Shown here: positions 50,974-59,732 of the stretch, one piece after another
Position numbering within the stretch: the first letter of the stretch is position 1
Layout of the letters: each line of letters begins with the position of its first letter
From: Mycetocola_B reblochoni
GTDB taxonomy: Bacteria; Actinomycetota; Actinomycetes; Actinomycetales; Microbacteriaceae
Assembly (NCBI RefSeq): GCF_003667525.1
Contig: NZ_RCUW01000002.1
Span: forward strand, 62,001-126,000
Direction of reading: 5' to 3'
DNA length: 64,000 nt
Program-made: the position numbers and the translations under genes
The notes under the pieces: model-generated
The model's input: the letters and a program-made list of their open reading frames with translations, nothing else
Database searches by the model: none
What the model was told of the DNA's origin: nothing

Positions 50974-51008
50974 GTCAGCCGTCAGCCGTCAGCCGTCAGC
51001 CGTCAGCC
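50974..51008. repeat. Five tandem GTCAGCC repeats overlapping the manA stop
   Basis: Five 7-base units run from 50974 to 51008; the minus-strand manA stop (51003-51005) lies inside the last unit, so the final codons are repeat-derived. The same 7-mer on the opposite strand makes up the repeat at 27458-27485. Confidence 0.8.
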
Positions 51009-52202
51009 GATCGTTGCGATGAAGAGCTCGCCCGAGCCCTCGATCGTCAGCTCGCGCTCCCCCGGCGTCACGTACACGGCCTCGCCCCTGACCAGGCGGG
51101 TGGCGTCGCCGCTGCTGCGCAGCTCGAAGGAGCCCCCGGTCGCGAGCACGACCACCGGCCCGCGCACCGGCACCGCGACCGGCCCGACGTCGTCACCGAG
51201 CGCGTGGACGAGCGAGAAGTCGGGCACATCGGGATCGAAGCGCACCACACCGTCCGCGAGCCTCTCCGGCGCGAGCGGGGCCGCATCGATCGGGGTGAAG
51301 TCCAGAACCGCCAGCAGTTCAGGCACGTCGACGTGCTTCGACGTCAGCCCGCCACGGAGGACGTTGTCGCTCGCGGCCATCAGCTCGATGCCGAGCCCCT
51401 CCAGGTAGGCGTGGATGTTCCCCGCGGGCAGGAACAACACCTGGCCGCGGCGCAGCTCCACCCGGTTGAGCAGCAGCGCGACGACGACACCGGGGTCGCC
51501 GGGGTACGCCCCGGCCAGGTCGAGGAGGGTCGCGCGCTCGGCGGCGAAGTCCTCGACGCCCTTCCTCGAGGCCCCGGCGGTCAAGGCGTCGATCAGCGCC
51601 GTCGTCTGCTCGTCCGTGCCGGTGAGTATCCACCGCACGCTCCGGCGCAGGGCCTTCGCATCGCCGTCCGCGCCCAGCAGCTCACGGAGCTCGTCGACCT
51701 CGGCGGACACCCCTGCCGGGACGAGCGCGGCTAGCAGCAGCCGCGTCTGCTCGAGGGGGCGGAAGCCGCACAGCGCCTGGAAACGATCGCTGAGCGCGAG
51801 GATCAGCTCGGGCTTGTGGTACGCGTCGCGGTAGTTGCGGTCAGGAGCATCGACGGGCACACCGGCCGCGTTCTCCTTCTCATAGCCGACGACGGCCTGC
51901 CCCGCGGAGGGGTGCGCCTGCAGCGACAACGGTCTCGCGGCGGCGAGGACCTTGAGCAGGAAGGGCAGACGCGAGCGGTCGGAGCCGATCGCCCGCTCCG
52001 GATCCGCCGCGATCCACTCGTCGAGCCGGTCGTATCCGCCGACCGCCTCCGGGTCGAGGATGGTCGCGGGAGAGCCGCTGTGCGCCCCCAGCCAGAGCTC
52101 GGCTTCCGGGCCCCCAGAGGCCTCCCGTCCGAGCAGACCGGCGATCGCGGTGCGGTCACCCCAGGCATAGGGGCGGGGGGTGTTGCTGATCGGTACGAAC
52201 AC
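51003..52202 (-). CDS. manA: Mannose-6-phosphate isomerase, class I
   Basis: The 399-residue type I enzyme converts fructose-6-P and mannose-6-P, feeding GDP-mannose and polyprenyl-phosphate-mannose. It begins 'ISNTPRPYAWGDRTAIAGLL' and 'ELWLGAHSGSPA', has zinc-site residues in 'LSLQAHPSAGQAV' and 'KPELILAL', and 'LPAGNIHAYLEGLGIELMAA' as the conserved C-terminal block. The start is a GTG with AAAGG upstream. Mannose supply fits the GT87-type mannosyltransferase at 11812 and the neighbouring sugar genes. Confidence 0.95.
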   Translation of the reverse strand: MFVPISNTPRPYAWGDRTAIAGLLGREASGGPEAELWLGAHSGSPATILDPEAVGGYDRLDEWIAADPERAIGSDRSRLPFLLKVLAAARPLSLQAHPSAGQAVVGYEKENAAGVPVDAPDRNYRDAYHKPELILALSDRFQALCGFRPLEQTRLLLAALVPAGVSAEVDELRELLGADGDAKALRRSVRWILTGTDEQTTALIDALTAGASRKGVEDFAAERATLLDLAGAYPGDPGVVVALLLNRVELRRGQVLFLPAGNIHAYLEGLGIELMAASDNVLRGGLTSKHVDVPELLAVLDFTPIDAAPLAPERLADGVVRFDPDVPDFSLVHALGDDVGPVAVPVRGPVVVLATGGSFELRSSGDATRLVRGEAVYVTPGERELTIEGSGELFIATIG

Positions 52203-52238
52203 GACTGCCTTTCATCGGGGAACGGCGCACGACATTGG

Positions 52239-52260
52239 GTGGTCCCTACAAGGGGACCAC
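52239..52260. promoter_or_regulatory. Inverted repeat between manA and the acyl-CoA dehydrogenase gene
   Basis: GTGGTCCC and GGGACCAC (8-base arms, 6-base centre) lie 37 bases upstream of manA in a 175-base divergent promoter region. Possible operator or leader stem-loop of manA. Confidence 0.35.
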
Positions 52261-52377
52261 GCACGCGGCACCCGCTTCGACACCCAAACTACCAAGGCGG
52301 TCGAAGCCTGACCGCCAGACACCGTAGCGTGATGACCGCCGCGCCACGAGACTCGGCGACAACACGGGAGAAGAACA

Positions 52378-53556
52378 GTGACGTTTGACCCTTTGACGAG
52401 CGACTTCTACGGTTTCGAGAACGCCCTCGCCCCCCATGAGCTCGACGCCCTCAGCCGGCTCCGCGGGTTCATGGAGTCCGAGATCGCGCCCATCGCCGAC
52501 CGGTACTGGGAGCGGGCCGAGTTCCCCCACCAGATCATCCGTCCGCTGCTCGACACCGGCGTCGCCTCCTGGACCTGGCCGGAGACGAGGGACACCGAGT
52601 ACTCCGCCGTCTTCCGCGGCTTCGCGTCGCTGGAGATGAGCCGCGTCGACGCCTCGATCTCGACCTTCATCGGAGTCCAGGAGGGCCTGGCGATGGGGGC
52701 GATCGGGGAGTGCGGCTCCCCCGAGCAGCGCGCCGACTGGCTGCCGCGCATGGCCAGGGGCGAGATCATCGGCGCGTTCGGCCTGACCGAGCCGCTCTCC
52801 GGAAGCGACAGCGCGCGGGGCCTGCGGACGACCGCGACGCGCGACGGCGACGAGTGGGTCCTCTCCGGCAGCAAACGATGGATCGGAAACGCGACGTTCA
52901 GCGACATCACCGTGATCTGGGCGAAGGACAGCGAGGACGGCCAGGTCATCGGCTTCATCGTCCCGACCGACGCGGACGGCTACACGGCCACGGCGATCGG
53001 CAACAAGATCAGTCTGCGCATGGTCCAGAACGCCGACATCACCCTCAACGACGTGCGTGTCGGCGACCACCTCCGCCTCACCCGCGCGCGCAGCTTCGCG
53101 GACACCGCCAGGGTGCTCCGGCTGACGCGGGCCGGTGTCGCCTGGTCGAGCGTCGGGGTGGCCATCGGTGCCTACGAGGCGGCCCTGGCGTACGCGACGG
53201 AGCGGGTCCAGTTCGGCAAGCCCATCGCCGCGCACCAGCTGATCCAAGACCTCCTCGCACGCTGCCTGGGGAACATCACCGCGAGTATCGCGCTGTGCGT
53301 CCGGGTATCGCAGATGCTCGACGACGGGGTCCAGCGCGACGAGCACTCGGCGCTGGCGAAGTCCTTCTGCACCAGCCGGATGCGCGAGACCGTCGCGTGG
53401 GCGAGGGAGATCATGGGCGGCAACGGCATCGTCCTGGACTACGGCGCCGCCCGGCACTTCGCCGACGCCGAGGCGCTCTACTCCTACGAGGGCACCAGAG
53501 AGATGAACGCCCTCATCGTGGGACGCGCCGTCACCGGCCACGCCGCGTTCGTCTGA
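52378..53556 (+). CDS. Acyl-CoA dehydrogenase, glutaryl-CoA dehydrogenase-like
   Basis: The 392-residue flavoenzyme has the usual three parts: an N-terminal helical domain, a middle strand domain ('IIGAFGLTEPLSGSDSARG', 'WVLSGSKRWIGNATFSDI') and a C-terminal helical domain with 'QFGKPIAAHQLIQDLLARCL' and the catalytic glutamate in 'YSYEGTREMNALIVGRAV' (near 371). The position of the glutamate and the 'SGSKRWIGNA' segment resemble the glutaryl-CoA dehydrogenase branch, but the substrate is not certain. It starts with GTG after GGGAGAAG. It stands alone, diverging from manA, and has no evident link to the glycan genes. Confidence 0.92.
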   Translation: MTFDPLTSDFYGFENALAPHELDALSRLRGFMESEIAPIADRYWERAEFPHQIIRPLLDTGVASWTWPETRDTEYSAVFRGFASLEMSRVDASISTFIGVQEGLAMGAIGECGSPEQRADWLPRMARGEIIGAFGLTEPLSGSDSARGLRTTATRDGDEWVLSGSKRWIGNATFSDITVIWAKDSEDGQVIGFIVPTDADGYTATAIGNKISLRMVQNADITLNDVRVGDHLRLTRARSFADTARVLRLTRAGVAWSSVGVAIGAYEAALAYATERVQFGKPIAAHQLIQDLLARCLGNITASIALCVRVSQMLDDGVQRDEHSALAKSFCTSRMRETVAWAREIMGGNGIVLDYGAARHFADAEALYSYEGTREMNALIVGRAVTGHAAFV

Positions 53557-53588
53557 GCGGATGCCGTCGACCCGCGACACGCTCCGGC

Positions 53589-53594
53589 TACCCT
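53589..53594 (+). promoter_or_regulatory. -10 box of a predicted leaderless promoter for the O-antigen-ligase-like pair
   Basis: TACCCT ends seven bases before the ATG at 53602. Confidence 0.5.
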
Positions 53595-53601
53595 TGAGGT
53601 C

Positions 53602-54963
53602 ATGACCACGTCGAGCGTTCCCGTCCCCCTCGACCAGTCCACCCCCCGCCAGATCGTCAGGGCGATCGCCGCCGGGGCCCTCATCGTCGCCCTCGGCGGC
53701 GACGCGCTGAGGAACGCGCTCGGCGTCGTGCCGGCGCTCGTCGTCACAGGGGTGGCGGGTCTCGTGGTCGCGATCGCCCTCATCCGTGCCCGGCCGACGC
53801 TGCGGATCGGCGCGGTCCCGCGGTCGCTGGTGGCATACCTCGGCCTCGCCGTGCTGTCGCTGATCTGGTCGGCCTATCCTGCGGCGAGCGCCGTGACGCT
53901 GGTCGGGCTGCTCCTGGCGACCGCCGTCGGCCTGTACCTGGCCCTGCTGCTGAGCTGGTCGGAGATCCTCAGGGCGCTCTCCCGGGCGACCGCGACCCTG
54001 CTCGTCGGCTCGCTGCTGTTCGAGCTCTGGGTGTCGCTCGTCGTCCGGGCTCCCGTGTTCCCCGCCGGCTTCGTGGGCGACCCCGAGACCGCGACGCCGA
54101 TGTCGATGTGGTCGCGGAACCTGCTGTTCACCGGCGACAGGATCCAGGGACTCCCCGGCAACTCCAATCTGCTCGGCATGATCGCGCTGCTCGGTCTCAT
54201 CGTCGCCGGCATCCGCTTGGCCCAGGAGGGCAGACGTCCGGGGCTGTGGTTCCTCGTCGGCCTGTCCGCTCTCGTGTTCGTCATGACCCGGTCGAGCACG
54301 GTCGTCATCGCGGCGGCCGCGGCGGCCGCCGTCCTCGGGTTCGCGCTCTGGGTCAGGAGCGCGCCGGACCACCGCGCCAGGGGCAGGCGGACCCTTCTGA
54401 GCGCGGCGGCGACGCTCGCCGCCCTCGCCGCCGTGGCCGCGCTGTGGCCGCTCGTCCTGGCGGTGTTCGGCAAGTCCAGCGATCTGACGGGACGGCTCAG
54501 CATCTGGGAGGCCGTCATCGGCCAGGCCGAACGCCACCCGATCATCGGCAACGGCTTCGCCAGCCCCTGGGTGCCCTGGGCCGAGCCCTTCGACACGCTC
54601 GTCGTGCGCAACGAGGTGCTGCAACTGCAGGCGCACAACGCGTGGCTGGACGTCTGGATGCAGCTCGGGGCGATCGGCGTGGTGCTGTTCGCCTGCCTGG
54701 TGGTCGGCGCGGTCGGCCGGAGCTGGTTCCGCGCGGTCGACCAGCCGCGGACCGGGGCGACGCAGGCGCTGTCGTTCAGCCCGCTGGCGCTGCTGCCGCT
54801 GCTCATCGTCGTGGTGCTCGTCGTGCAGTCGCTCATGGAGAGCCGCGTGCTCATCGAGTCCGGCTGGGTCCTTTTCACCCTTGTCGCCGTCAAGACCTCC
54901 ACCACCCCGCAGATCGTGCCCGACACCGGGGCGGCGGCCGCCCGGGCCGTGCCGGCCGGATGA
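53602..54963 (+). CDS. O-antigen ligase/polymerase-like membrane protein (first of two)
   Basis: The 453-residue protein has about ten to twelve hydrophobic segments and the O-antigen-ligase (PF04932-type) signature: 'GNSNLLGMIALLGLI' around 195, a large loop with 'GRLSIWEAVIGQAERHPIIG' and 'NGFASP', then 'HNAWLDVWMQLGAIGVVLF', which contains the conserved His. Family members join or polymerise undecaprenyl-linked glycans on the outer membrane face; in a Gram-positive the acceptor may be a wall glycan or lipid. The C-terminal 25 residues are soluble. The next gene overlaps by ATGA and encodes a paralogue. Confidence 0.85.
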   Translation: MTTSSVPVPLDQSTPRQIVRAIAAGALIVALGGDALRNALGVVPALVVTGVAGLVVAIALIRARPTLRIGAVPRSLVAYLGLAVLSLIWSAYPAASAVTLVGLLLATAVGLYLALLLSWSEILRALSRATATLLVGSLLFELWVSLVVRAPVFPAGFVGDPETATPMSMWSRNLLFTGDRIQGLPGNSNLLGMIALLGLIVAGIRLAQEGRRPGLWFLVGLSALVFVMTRSSTVVIAAAAAAAVLGFALWVRSAPDHRARGRRTLLSAAATLAALAAVAALWPLVLAVFGKSSDLTGRLSIWEAVIGQAERHPIIGNGFASPWVPWAEPFDTLVVRNEVLQLQAHNAWLDVWMQLGAIGVVLFACLVVGAVGRSWFRAVDQPRTGATQALSFSPLALLPLLIVVVLVVQSLMESRVLIESGWVLFTLVAVKTSTTPQIVPDTGAAAARAVPAG

Positions 54964-56249
54964 GCACGCCCCCCGGCGCCCTCGCCGTCCTCTACCGCGC
55001 GGCCGGCCAGGTGAGCGCGGCCAAGGCGCTGACCACCACCGCGGTCGGCTTCGTGTTCGTCGCGCCGCTGCTGCGGGCCACGGTCGGGCACGCCGTCGTC
55101 GTCGGGGGCCTGCTGGCGTTGCTCGCGGTCGCGCTCGTCGTGCTGAGCGCGTCCCACGAACGCATCGACCGGCCCATCCGGATTCCGCTGACCGTCGTGT
55201 TCGTCCTGGCGTGGATGGCGGCATCGCTGCTCTGGAGCGACTACCGCGGCCCGACCCTGCTGGCGGTGACCGAGCAGATCACCATCACGGCACTGGCCGT
55301 CATCATCGGTCTGCTCCGCGACCTGATCCAGATCATCCGCGCCGTCGGCGACGTGCTGCGCGCGCTGCTGGGGGTGTCGCTCGCCCTGGAGCTGCTGTCC
55401 GGGCTCGTCTTCCACGTCCCGTTCCTCGCCCTCGGCATCCAGGGCGACATCGGGGACGGCGGGCCGATCCAGGGCCTGTTCCTCACCAGGAACCTGCTCG
55501 GCTTCGTCGCGCTCATCGCGCTCGTGACCTTCGCCATCGAGGGGGTGACGCGGAGCGTGCCCCGCGGCCGGGTCGTCGCCTCGATCCTCCTGGCCTCGGG
55601 AATGATCGTGCTCAGCCAGTCACCGGTGACGATGGTGATGACGCTGGCCCTCGCGGTCGCCGCCGGGGCGATCGCCCTCATCAGGCGCGCCCCCGCCGCC
55701 GTCAGGCCGCGCATCCAGTGGACGCTGGCGACGGTGCTCGCGCTCGCGACGGTGCTGTCGTGGGTGTTCCGGCACCGGCTGGTGTCTCTGCTCGACGCCG
55801 CGGCCGAGATGGACACGCGGTCCCAGCTGTGGACCGCGATCGCACGGGCGATCCGGATCGAGCCGACCACCGGCTGGGGCTGGGCCGGCGAGTGGATCGG
55901 TGGGAGGGCGCCGTTCGTCGGAATCAACATCTCGGTGCGCGGCGCCCATGGGACGGCGCTGAACGCCTGGTTCGACGTCACCCTGCAGCTGGGCGCCGTC
56001 GGGCTCGCGCTCGTGGCCGGCTTCGCCCTGCTCGCGCTCGGCCGGTCCTGGTTGCTCGCCTCCGCGCGCCGGACGGTCAGCGTCGTCTGGCCCGCCCTGA
56101 TCCTGGTGCTGCTGTGGACCAGCTCCCTGGCGGAGAGCTTCATCCTGCTGGACGCGGGGTGGTTCCTGCTGGTGCTCTGCGCCGTCCAGGCCTCCAACCG
56201 GCAGCGTCAGGGCGTCCCCGCCTCGCGGGGAGCGCCGGCGCTCGACTGA
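54960..56249 (+). CDS. O-antigen ligase/polymerase-like membrane protein (second of two)
   Basis: The 429-residue paralogue has the same membrane topology: 'RNLLGFVALIALVTFAIEG', a loop with 'TRSQLWTAIARAIRIEPTTG', and 'GWAGEWIGG', then 'HGTALNAWFDVTLQLGAVGL' with the conserved His. Similarity to the preceding protein is in layout and motifs rather than whole sequence, so the pair is an old duplication or two recruited genes. It begins inside the stop of the first gene (ATGA). One may be a polymerase and the other a ligase; sequence alone cannot tell. Confidence 0.84.
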   Translation: MSTPPGALAVLYRAAGQVSAAKALTTTAVGFVFVAPLLRATVGHAVVVGGLLALLAVALVVLSASHERIDRPIRIPLTVVFVLAWMAASLLWSDYRGPTLLAVTEQITITALAVIIGLLRDLIQIIRAVGDVLRALLGVSLALELLSGLVFHVPFLALGIQGDIGDGGPIQGLFLTRNLLGFVALIALVTFAIEGVTRSVPRGRVVASILLASGMIVLSQSPVTMVMTLALAVAAGAIALIRRAPAAVRPRIQWTLATVLALATVLSWVFRHRLVSLLDAAAEMDTRSQLWTAIARAIRIEPTTGWGWAGEWIGGRAPFVGINISVRGAHGTALNAWFDVTLQLGAVGLALVAGFALLALGRSWLLASARRTVSVVWPALILVLLWTSSLAESFILLDAGWFLLVLCAVQASNRQRQGVPASRGAPALD

Positions 56250-56328
56250 GCCGGCAGGCGCATCCGATGCGAGCGCCCCACGGCGGGCGGTGACGAACCG
56301 CGCGTTCACCGGCAGGACATGTGCAGCG

Positions 56329-56334
56329 GCTATG
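56329..56334 (+). promoter_or_regulatory. -10 box upstream of the GlfT2-like gene
   Basis: TATGCT predicts a leader of about 45 bases with a GGAGA ribosome-binding site at 56370-56374. It lies inside the unsupported extension of the frame, favouring the ATG at 56386. Confidence 0.4.
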
Positions 56335-56385
56335 CTCGTGCCCGTCCCACCACCCGTCCAGCAGCCGTCCGGAGATCACCCCGCC

Positions 56386-58275
56386 ATGTCGCTCGTCGTC
56401 CAGAACCTCGTCTTCCCCCTCGACAGAGACCCGGACATCCTCCCCCTCTATCTGGATGCGGAGACCTGGACAACCGTCGGGCACGAGACCGTGCGGGTCA
56501 GCGACTTCGCGCACGTCGACGACGTCCTCGACCGCTCCAGCGCCCGTGTCCGCCCCGGACGTCGGGTGTCGTTCGCCAGCTACTTCAACGCCTTCCCCGC
56601 CTCCTACTGGCAGCACTGGACGACGGTCCGCGAGGTCACGCTCGAGCTGAGCACGGAGGGGAGCGGAACGGTGCTCGTGTATCGCTCCAACGCCAACGGC
56701 GTCGCCCAGCGCGTCGAGTCGCGCGACGTCAGCGGCGGCGACACCGTCCGATTCAGCCTGCCGGTGACCAACTTCACCGACGGCGGCTGGTACTGGTTCG
56801 ACGCGGTCGCCGGGTCCGAGGAGCTGATCATCCGCTCGGGCTCCTGGTCGACCGACGCGACCCCGCGCACGACGGCGAACGCCTCCATCGGCATCACGAC
56901 GATGAACAAGCCCGACTACTGCGTCAGGAACCTGGCGGCGCTGGCGAAGGAGACCGCGCTCCTCACCGACATCGACACGATCTACGTCGTCGACCAGGGC
57001 ACCACGAAGGTGCAGGACCGCGAGGAGTTCCCCGCCGTCGCTGAGGCGCTCGGCGACAAGCTGACCGTCATCAACCAGGCCAACCTCGGCGGCTCGGGCG
57101 GCTTCTCCCGCTCGATGTCGGAGACTCTCGACGCGGGAACGAGCGGCTTCGTCCTGCTCCTCGACGACGACGTCGAGGTCGAGCCGGAGGGCATCTTCCG
57201 CTCGATCCAGTTCTCCCGCTTCAGCAGCCGCCCCACCATCGTCGGCGGCCACATGTTCGACCTGCTGGACAAGCCGATCCTGCACGCCTTCTCCGAGAAC
57301 ATCGACCTGCACCCCTTCCTCTGGCGTCCCGGCTTCGACGAGCAGATCCGCCACGACTTCCGCGTGTCCAACCTGCGGCAGACCCCGTGGATGCACGCCC
57401 GCATGGACGCCGACTACAACGGCTGGTGGATGTGCATGATCCCCGTCGAGGTGATCCGCGACATCGGCCTGAGCATCCCCGTGTTCATCAAGTGGGACGA
57501 CTCCGAGTACGGCCTCCGCGCCCGGTCGCGCGGCTACCGCACCGTGTCGCTGCCCGGCAGCGCCCTCTGGCACATCTCCTGGATCGACAAGGACGACTCG
57601 CAGGACTGGCAGGCCTACTACCACGCCCGCAACCGCCTCGTCGCCGGGCTGCTGCACTCCCCCTACAGCAAGGGCGGTCGCCTGCTGAGCAACAGCAGCC
57701 GCATCAGCCTCAAGCACCTGCTGAGCATGCAGTACTACGCCGTCGAGCTGCGCAACGAGGCGATCCGTGACCTGCTCACCGGCCCGGAGCACCTGCACCG
57801 CACGATGGGCACGAAGCTGCCGGAGCTTCGCGCGCAGGCGGCCGACTTCTCGGAGACGTCGGTGTACACCGCCGACAGCGACGTCCCTCCCACCCGTGAG
57901 GGGCGCCGGAGCTACCCGCTGCACACCGAGCCGTCGCCCGCGGGCGCATCGCTCGCGGTGTTCACGGCGAAGGCGGCGGCCCGCCACTGGCTCACCTCCC
58001 CCGCGGACCAGAGCCAGCCGCAGGTGGAGCTCGCCAAGCGTGACGCCACCTGGTGGCGCGTGCCCGGCTTCGACAGCGCGCTCATCTCCACCGCGGACGG
58101 CCGCGGCTCGTCCTGGTACCGCAGGGACCGCTCGGAGTTCCGCGCGCTGCTCAAGGAGAGCCTGCGGCTGCACCGCGAGCTCGAACGCAACTGGGACGCC
58201 CTGGCCGAGCAGTACCGCCGTGCGCTTCCCGAGTTCACCTCGCAGGAGGCGTGGAAGACCACCTTCGAGCAGTAG
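56386..58275 (+). CDS. glfT2: GlfT2-like galactofuranosyltransferase
   Basis: The 629-residue protein is close in length and motif spacing to mycobacterial GlfT2, the polymerising beta-1,5/1,6-galactofuranosyltransferase. An N-terminal beta-domain precedes a GT2-type GT-A fold from 'SIGITTMNKPDYCVRNLAAL' at about 168. The metal-binding DDD lies in 'LLLDDDVEVEP' near 257, the catalytic acidic pair in 'FIKWDDSEYGLRARSRG' near 369, and the His ligand in 'ALWHISWIDKDD' near 394. It uses UDP-galactofuranose from Glf, encoded just downstream on the opposite strand. Start 56386 has GGAGA upstream; the frame reaches 56290 without support. Confidence 0.92.
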   Translation: MSLVVQNLVFPLDRDPDILPLYLDAETWTTVGHETVRVSDFAHVDDVLDRSSARVRPGRRVSFASYFNAFPASYWQHWTTVREVTLELSTEGSGTVLVYRSNANGVAQRVESRDVSGGDTVRFSLPVTNFTDGGWYWFDAVAGSEELIIRSGSWSTDATPRTTANASIGITTMNKPDYCVRNLAALAKETALLTDIDTIYVVDQGTTKVQDREEFPAVAEALGDKLTVINQANLGGSGGFSRSMSETLDAGTSGFVLLLDDDVEVEPEGIFRSIQFSRFSSRPTIVGGHMFDLLDKPILHAFSENIDLHPFLWRPGFDEQIRHDFRVSNLRQTPWMHARMDADYNGWWMCMIPVEVIRDIGLSIPVFIKWDDSEYGLRARSRGYRTVSLPGSALWHISWIDKDDSQDWQAYYHARNRLVAGLLHSPYSKGGRLLSNSSRISLKHLLSMQYYAVELRNEAIRDLLTGPEHLHRTMGTKLPELRAQAADFSETSVYTADSDVPPTREGRRSYPLHTEPSPAGASLAVFTAKAAARHWLTSPADQSQPQVELAKRDATWWRVPGFDSALISTADGRGSSWYRRDRSEFRALLKESLRLHRELERNWDALAEQYRRALPEFTSQEAWKTTFEQ

Positions 58276-58297
58276 GCCGCCCGCCCCGCGCGAACGC

Positions 58298-58332
58298 CGA
58301 ACGCCCCGCCACGGATCGTGGCGGGGCGTTCG
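58298..58332. terminator. Bidirectional terminator between glfT2 and glf
   Basis: Perfect 16-base arms (58298-58313 and 58317-58332) with a 3-base loop lie between the two convergent genes. Confidence 0.85.
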
Positions 58333-58354
58333 CGTGCGCGGGGCGGGCGGGAGG

Positions 58355-59539
58355 CTACTCCTCGCCGTCGCCCTCCGGCCCGCCGAACAGCGGCGAGAGC
58401 TTGTTCCGGAACATGCTCAGCGCCGAACCGATCGCCATGTGCATGTCCAGGTACTTGTACGTTCCCAGTCGTCCGCCGAAGAACACGTTCTTCTCGCCGT
58501 CCTGCAGGCCGCGGTAGGCGAGCAGACCGTCGCGGTCGCCGGGGGTGTTGACCGGGTAGTACGGCTCGTCCTCGCGCGTGGCGAAGCGCGAGAACTCCCG
58601 CATGATGATCGTCTTGTCCGTCGGGTACTCCCTGCGCTCGGGGTGGAAGTGCCTGAACTCGTGGATGCGCGTGTACGGCACGTCCCTGTCCGCGTAGTTC
58701 ATCACCGAGGTGCCCTGGAAGTCGCCGATCGGCAGGACCTCACGCTCGAAGTCGAGGGTGCGCCAGCTGAGCTCGCCCTCCGCGTAGTCGAAGTAGCGGT
58801 CGATCGCGCCCGTGTAGACGATGGGGACCTGCCCGACGACGGCCTTCTTGTTGATCGGCTGGCTCTCGTCGAAGAAGTCGACACCGAGCTTCACCTCGAT
58901 GTTGGGGTGGTCCGCCATGTTCTCGAGCCAGTTCGTGTAGCCCTTGACCGGCAGACCCTCGTAGGTGTCGTTGAAGTAGCGGTTGTCGTAGGTGTACCGG
59001 ACGGGCAGCCGCGAGATGACCTCCGCGGGCAGCTCGGTCGGGTCGGTCTGCCACTGCTTGGCCGTGTAGTCGCGGATGAACGCCTCGTACAGCGGTCGGC
59101 CGATGAGGGCGATGCCCTTCTCCTCCAGGTTCCGGGCGTCGGAGACGTTGAACTCCCCCGCCTGGGACGCGATGAGAGCGCGCGCCTCGTCGGGGCCGTA
59201 GGCGGCGCCGAAGAACTGGTTGATGGTGCCGAGGTTGATCGGCAGCGGGTACACCACACCCTTGTGGTTGGTATAGACCTTGTGCTGGTAGTTGGTGAAC
59301 GAGGTGAAGCGGTTGACGTACTGCCAGACCGACTCGACCGAGGTGTGGAACAGGTGCGCGCCGTAACGGTGCACCTCGATTCCCGTCTCGGGGTCGGCCT
59401 CGCTGTAGGCGTTACCGCCGATGTGGTCCCGGCGGTCGACGACGAGGACCTTCAGCCCCAGCTCGTTCGCGGCCCGCTCGGCGATCGTCAGTCCGAAGAA
59501 TCCGGACCCGACGACGATCAGATCGGCGTTCATCTGCAT
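58355..59539 (-). CDS. glf: UDP-galactopyranose mutase
   Basis: The 394-residue FAD enzyme converts UDP-galactopyranose to UDP-galactofuranose. The N-terminal 'LIVVGSGFFGLTIAERAANE' binds FAD; 'RRDHIGGNAYSEADPETGIE', 'HRYGAHLFHTSVESVWQYVN' and 'YPVNTPGDRDGLLAYRGLQ' are typical Glf blocks including substrate-binding arginines. Two ATGs lie in series (59539 and 59533); the first is taken because TGGAG is four bases ahead of it. The longer frame to 59623 is not supported. It supplies the donor for GlfT2. Confidence 0.96.
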   Translation of the reverse strand: MQMNADLIVVGSGFFGLTIAERAANELGLKVLVVDRRDHIGGNAYSEADPETGIEVHRYGAHLFHTSVESVWQYVNRFTSFTNYQHKVYTNHKGVVYPLPINLGTINQFFGAAYGPDEARALIASQAGEFNVSDARNLEEKGIALIGRPLYEAFIRDYTAKQWQTDPTELPAEVISRLPVRYTYDNRYFNDTYEGLPVKGYTNWLENMADHPNIEVKLGVDFFDESQPINKKAVVGQVPIVYTGAIDRYFDYAEGELSWRTLDFEREVLPIGDFQGTSVMNYADRDVPYTRIHEFRHFHPERREYPTDKTIIMREFSRFATREDEPYYPVNTPGDRDGLLAYRGLQDGEKNVFFGGRLGTYKYLDMHMAIGSALSMFRNKLSPLFGGPEGDGEE

Positions 59540-59732
59540 ATGCTCCACTTCGTTCGACGGCACAACGGGGCACAGTCTAGCCCGACGGGTGAAACACTCC
59601 GCCCCGGCGACGATGCCGGGCATCGCCGACCGGAAGGACGGGGCAACCGGACGTCAACCCTCGCACGATAAGGTGTACGCCGAACAACGCCGCCCGGTCC
59701 GGGCAGCTCGACCGATCCTGAGGAACACCACC

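Noticed and set aside
56140..58173. Long minus-strand open frame opposite the GlfT2-like gene
   Set aside because: No recognisable domain or ribosome-binding site, and the plus-strand gene has all GlfT2 catalytic motifs.
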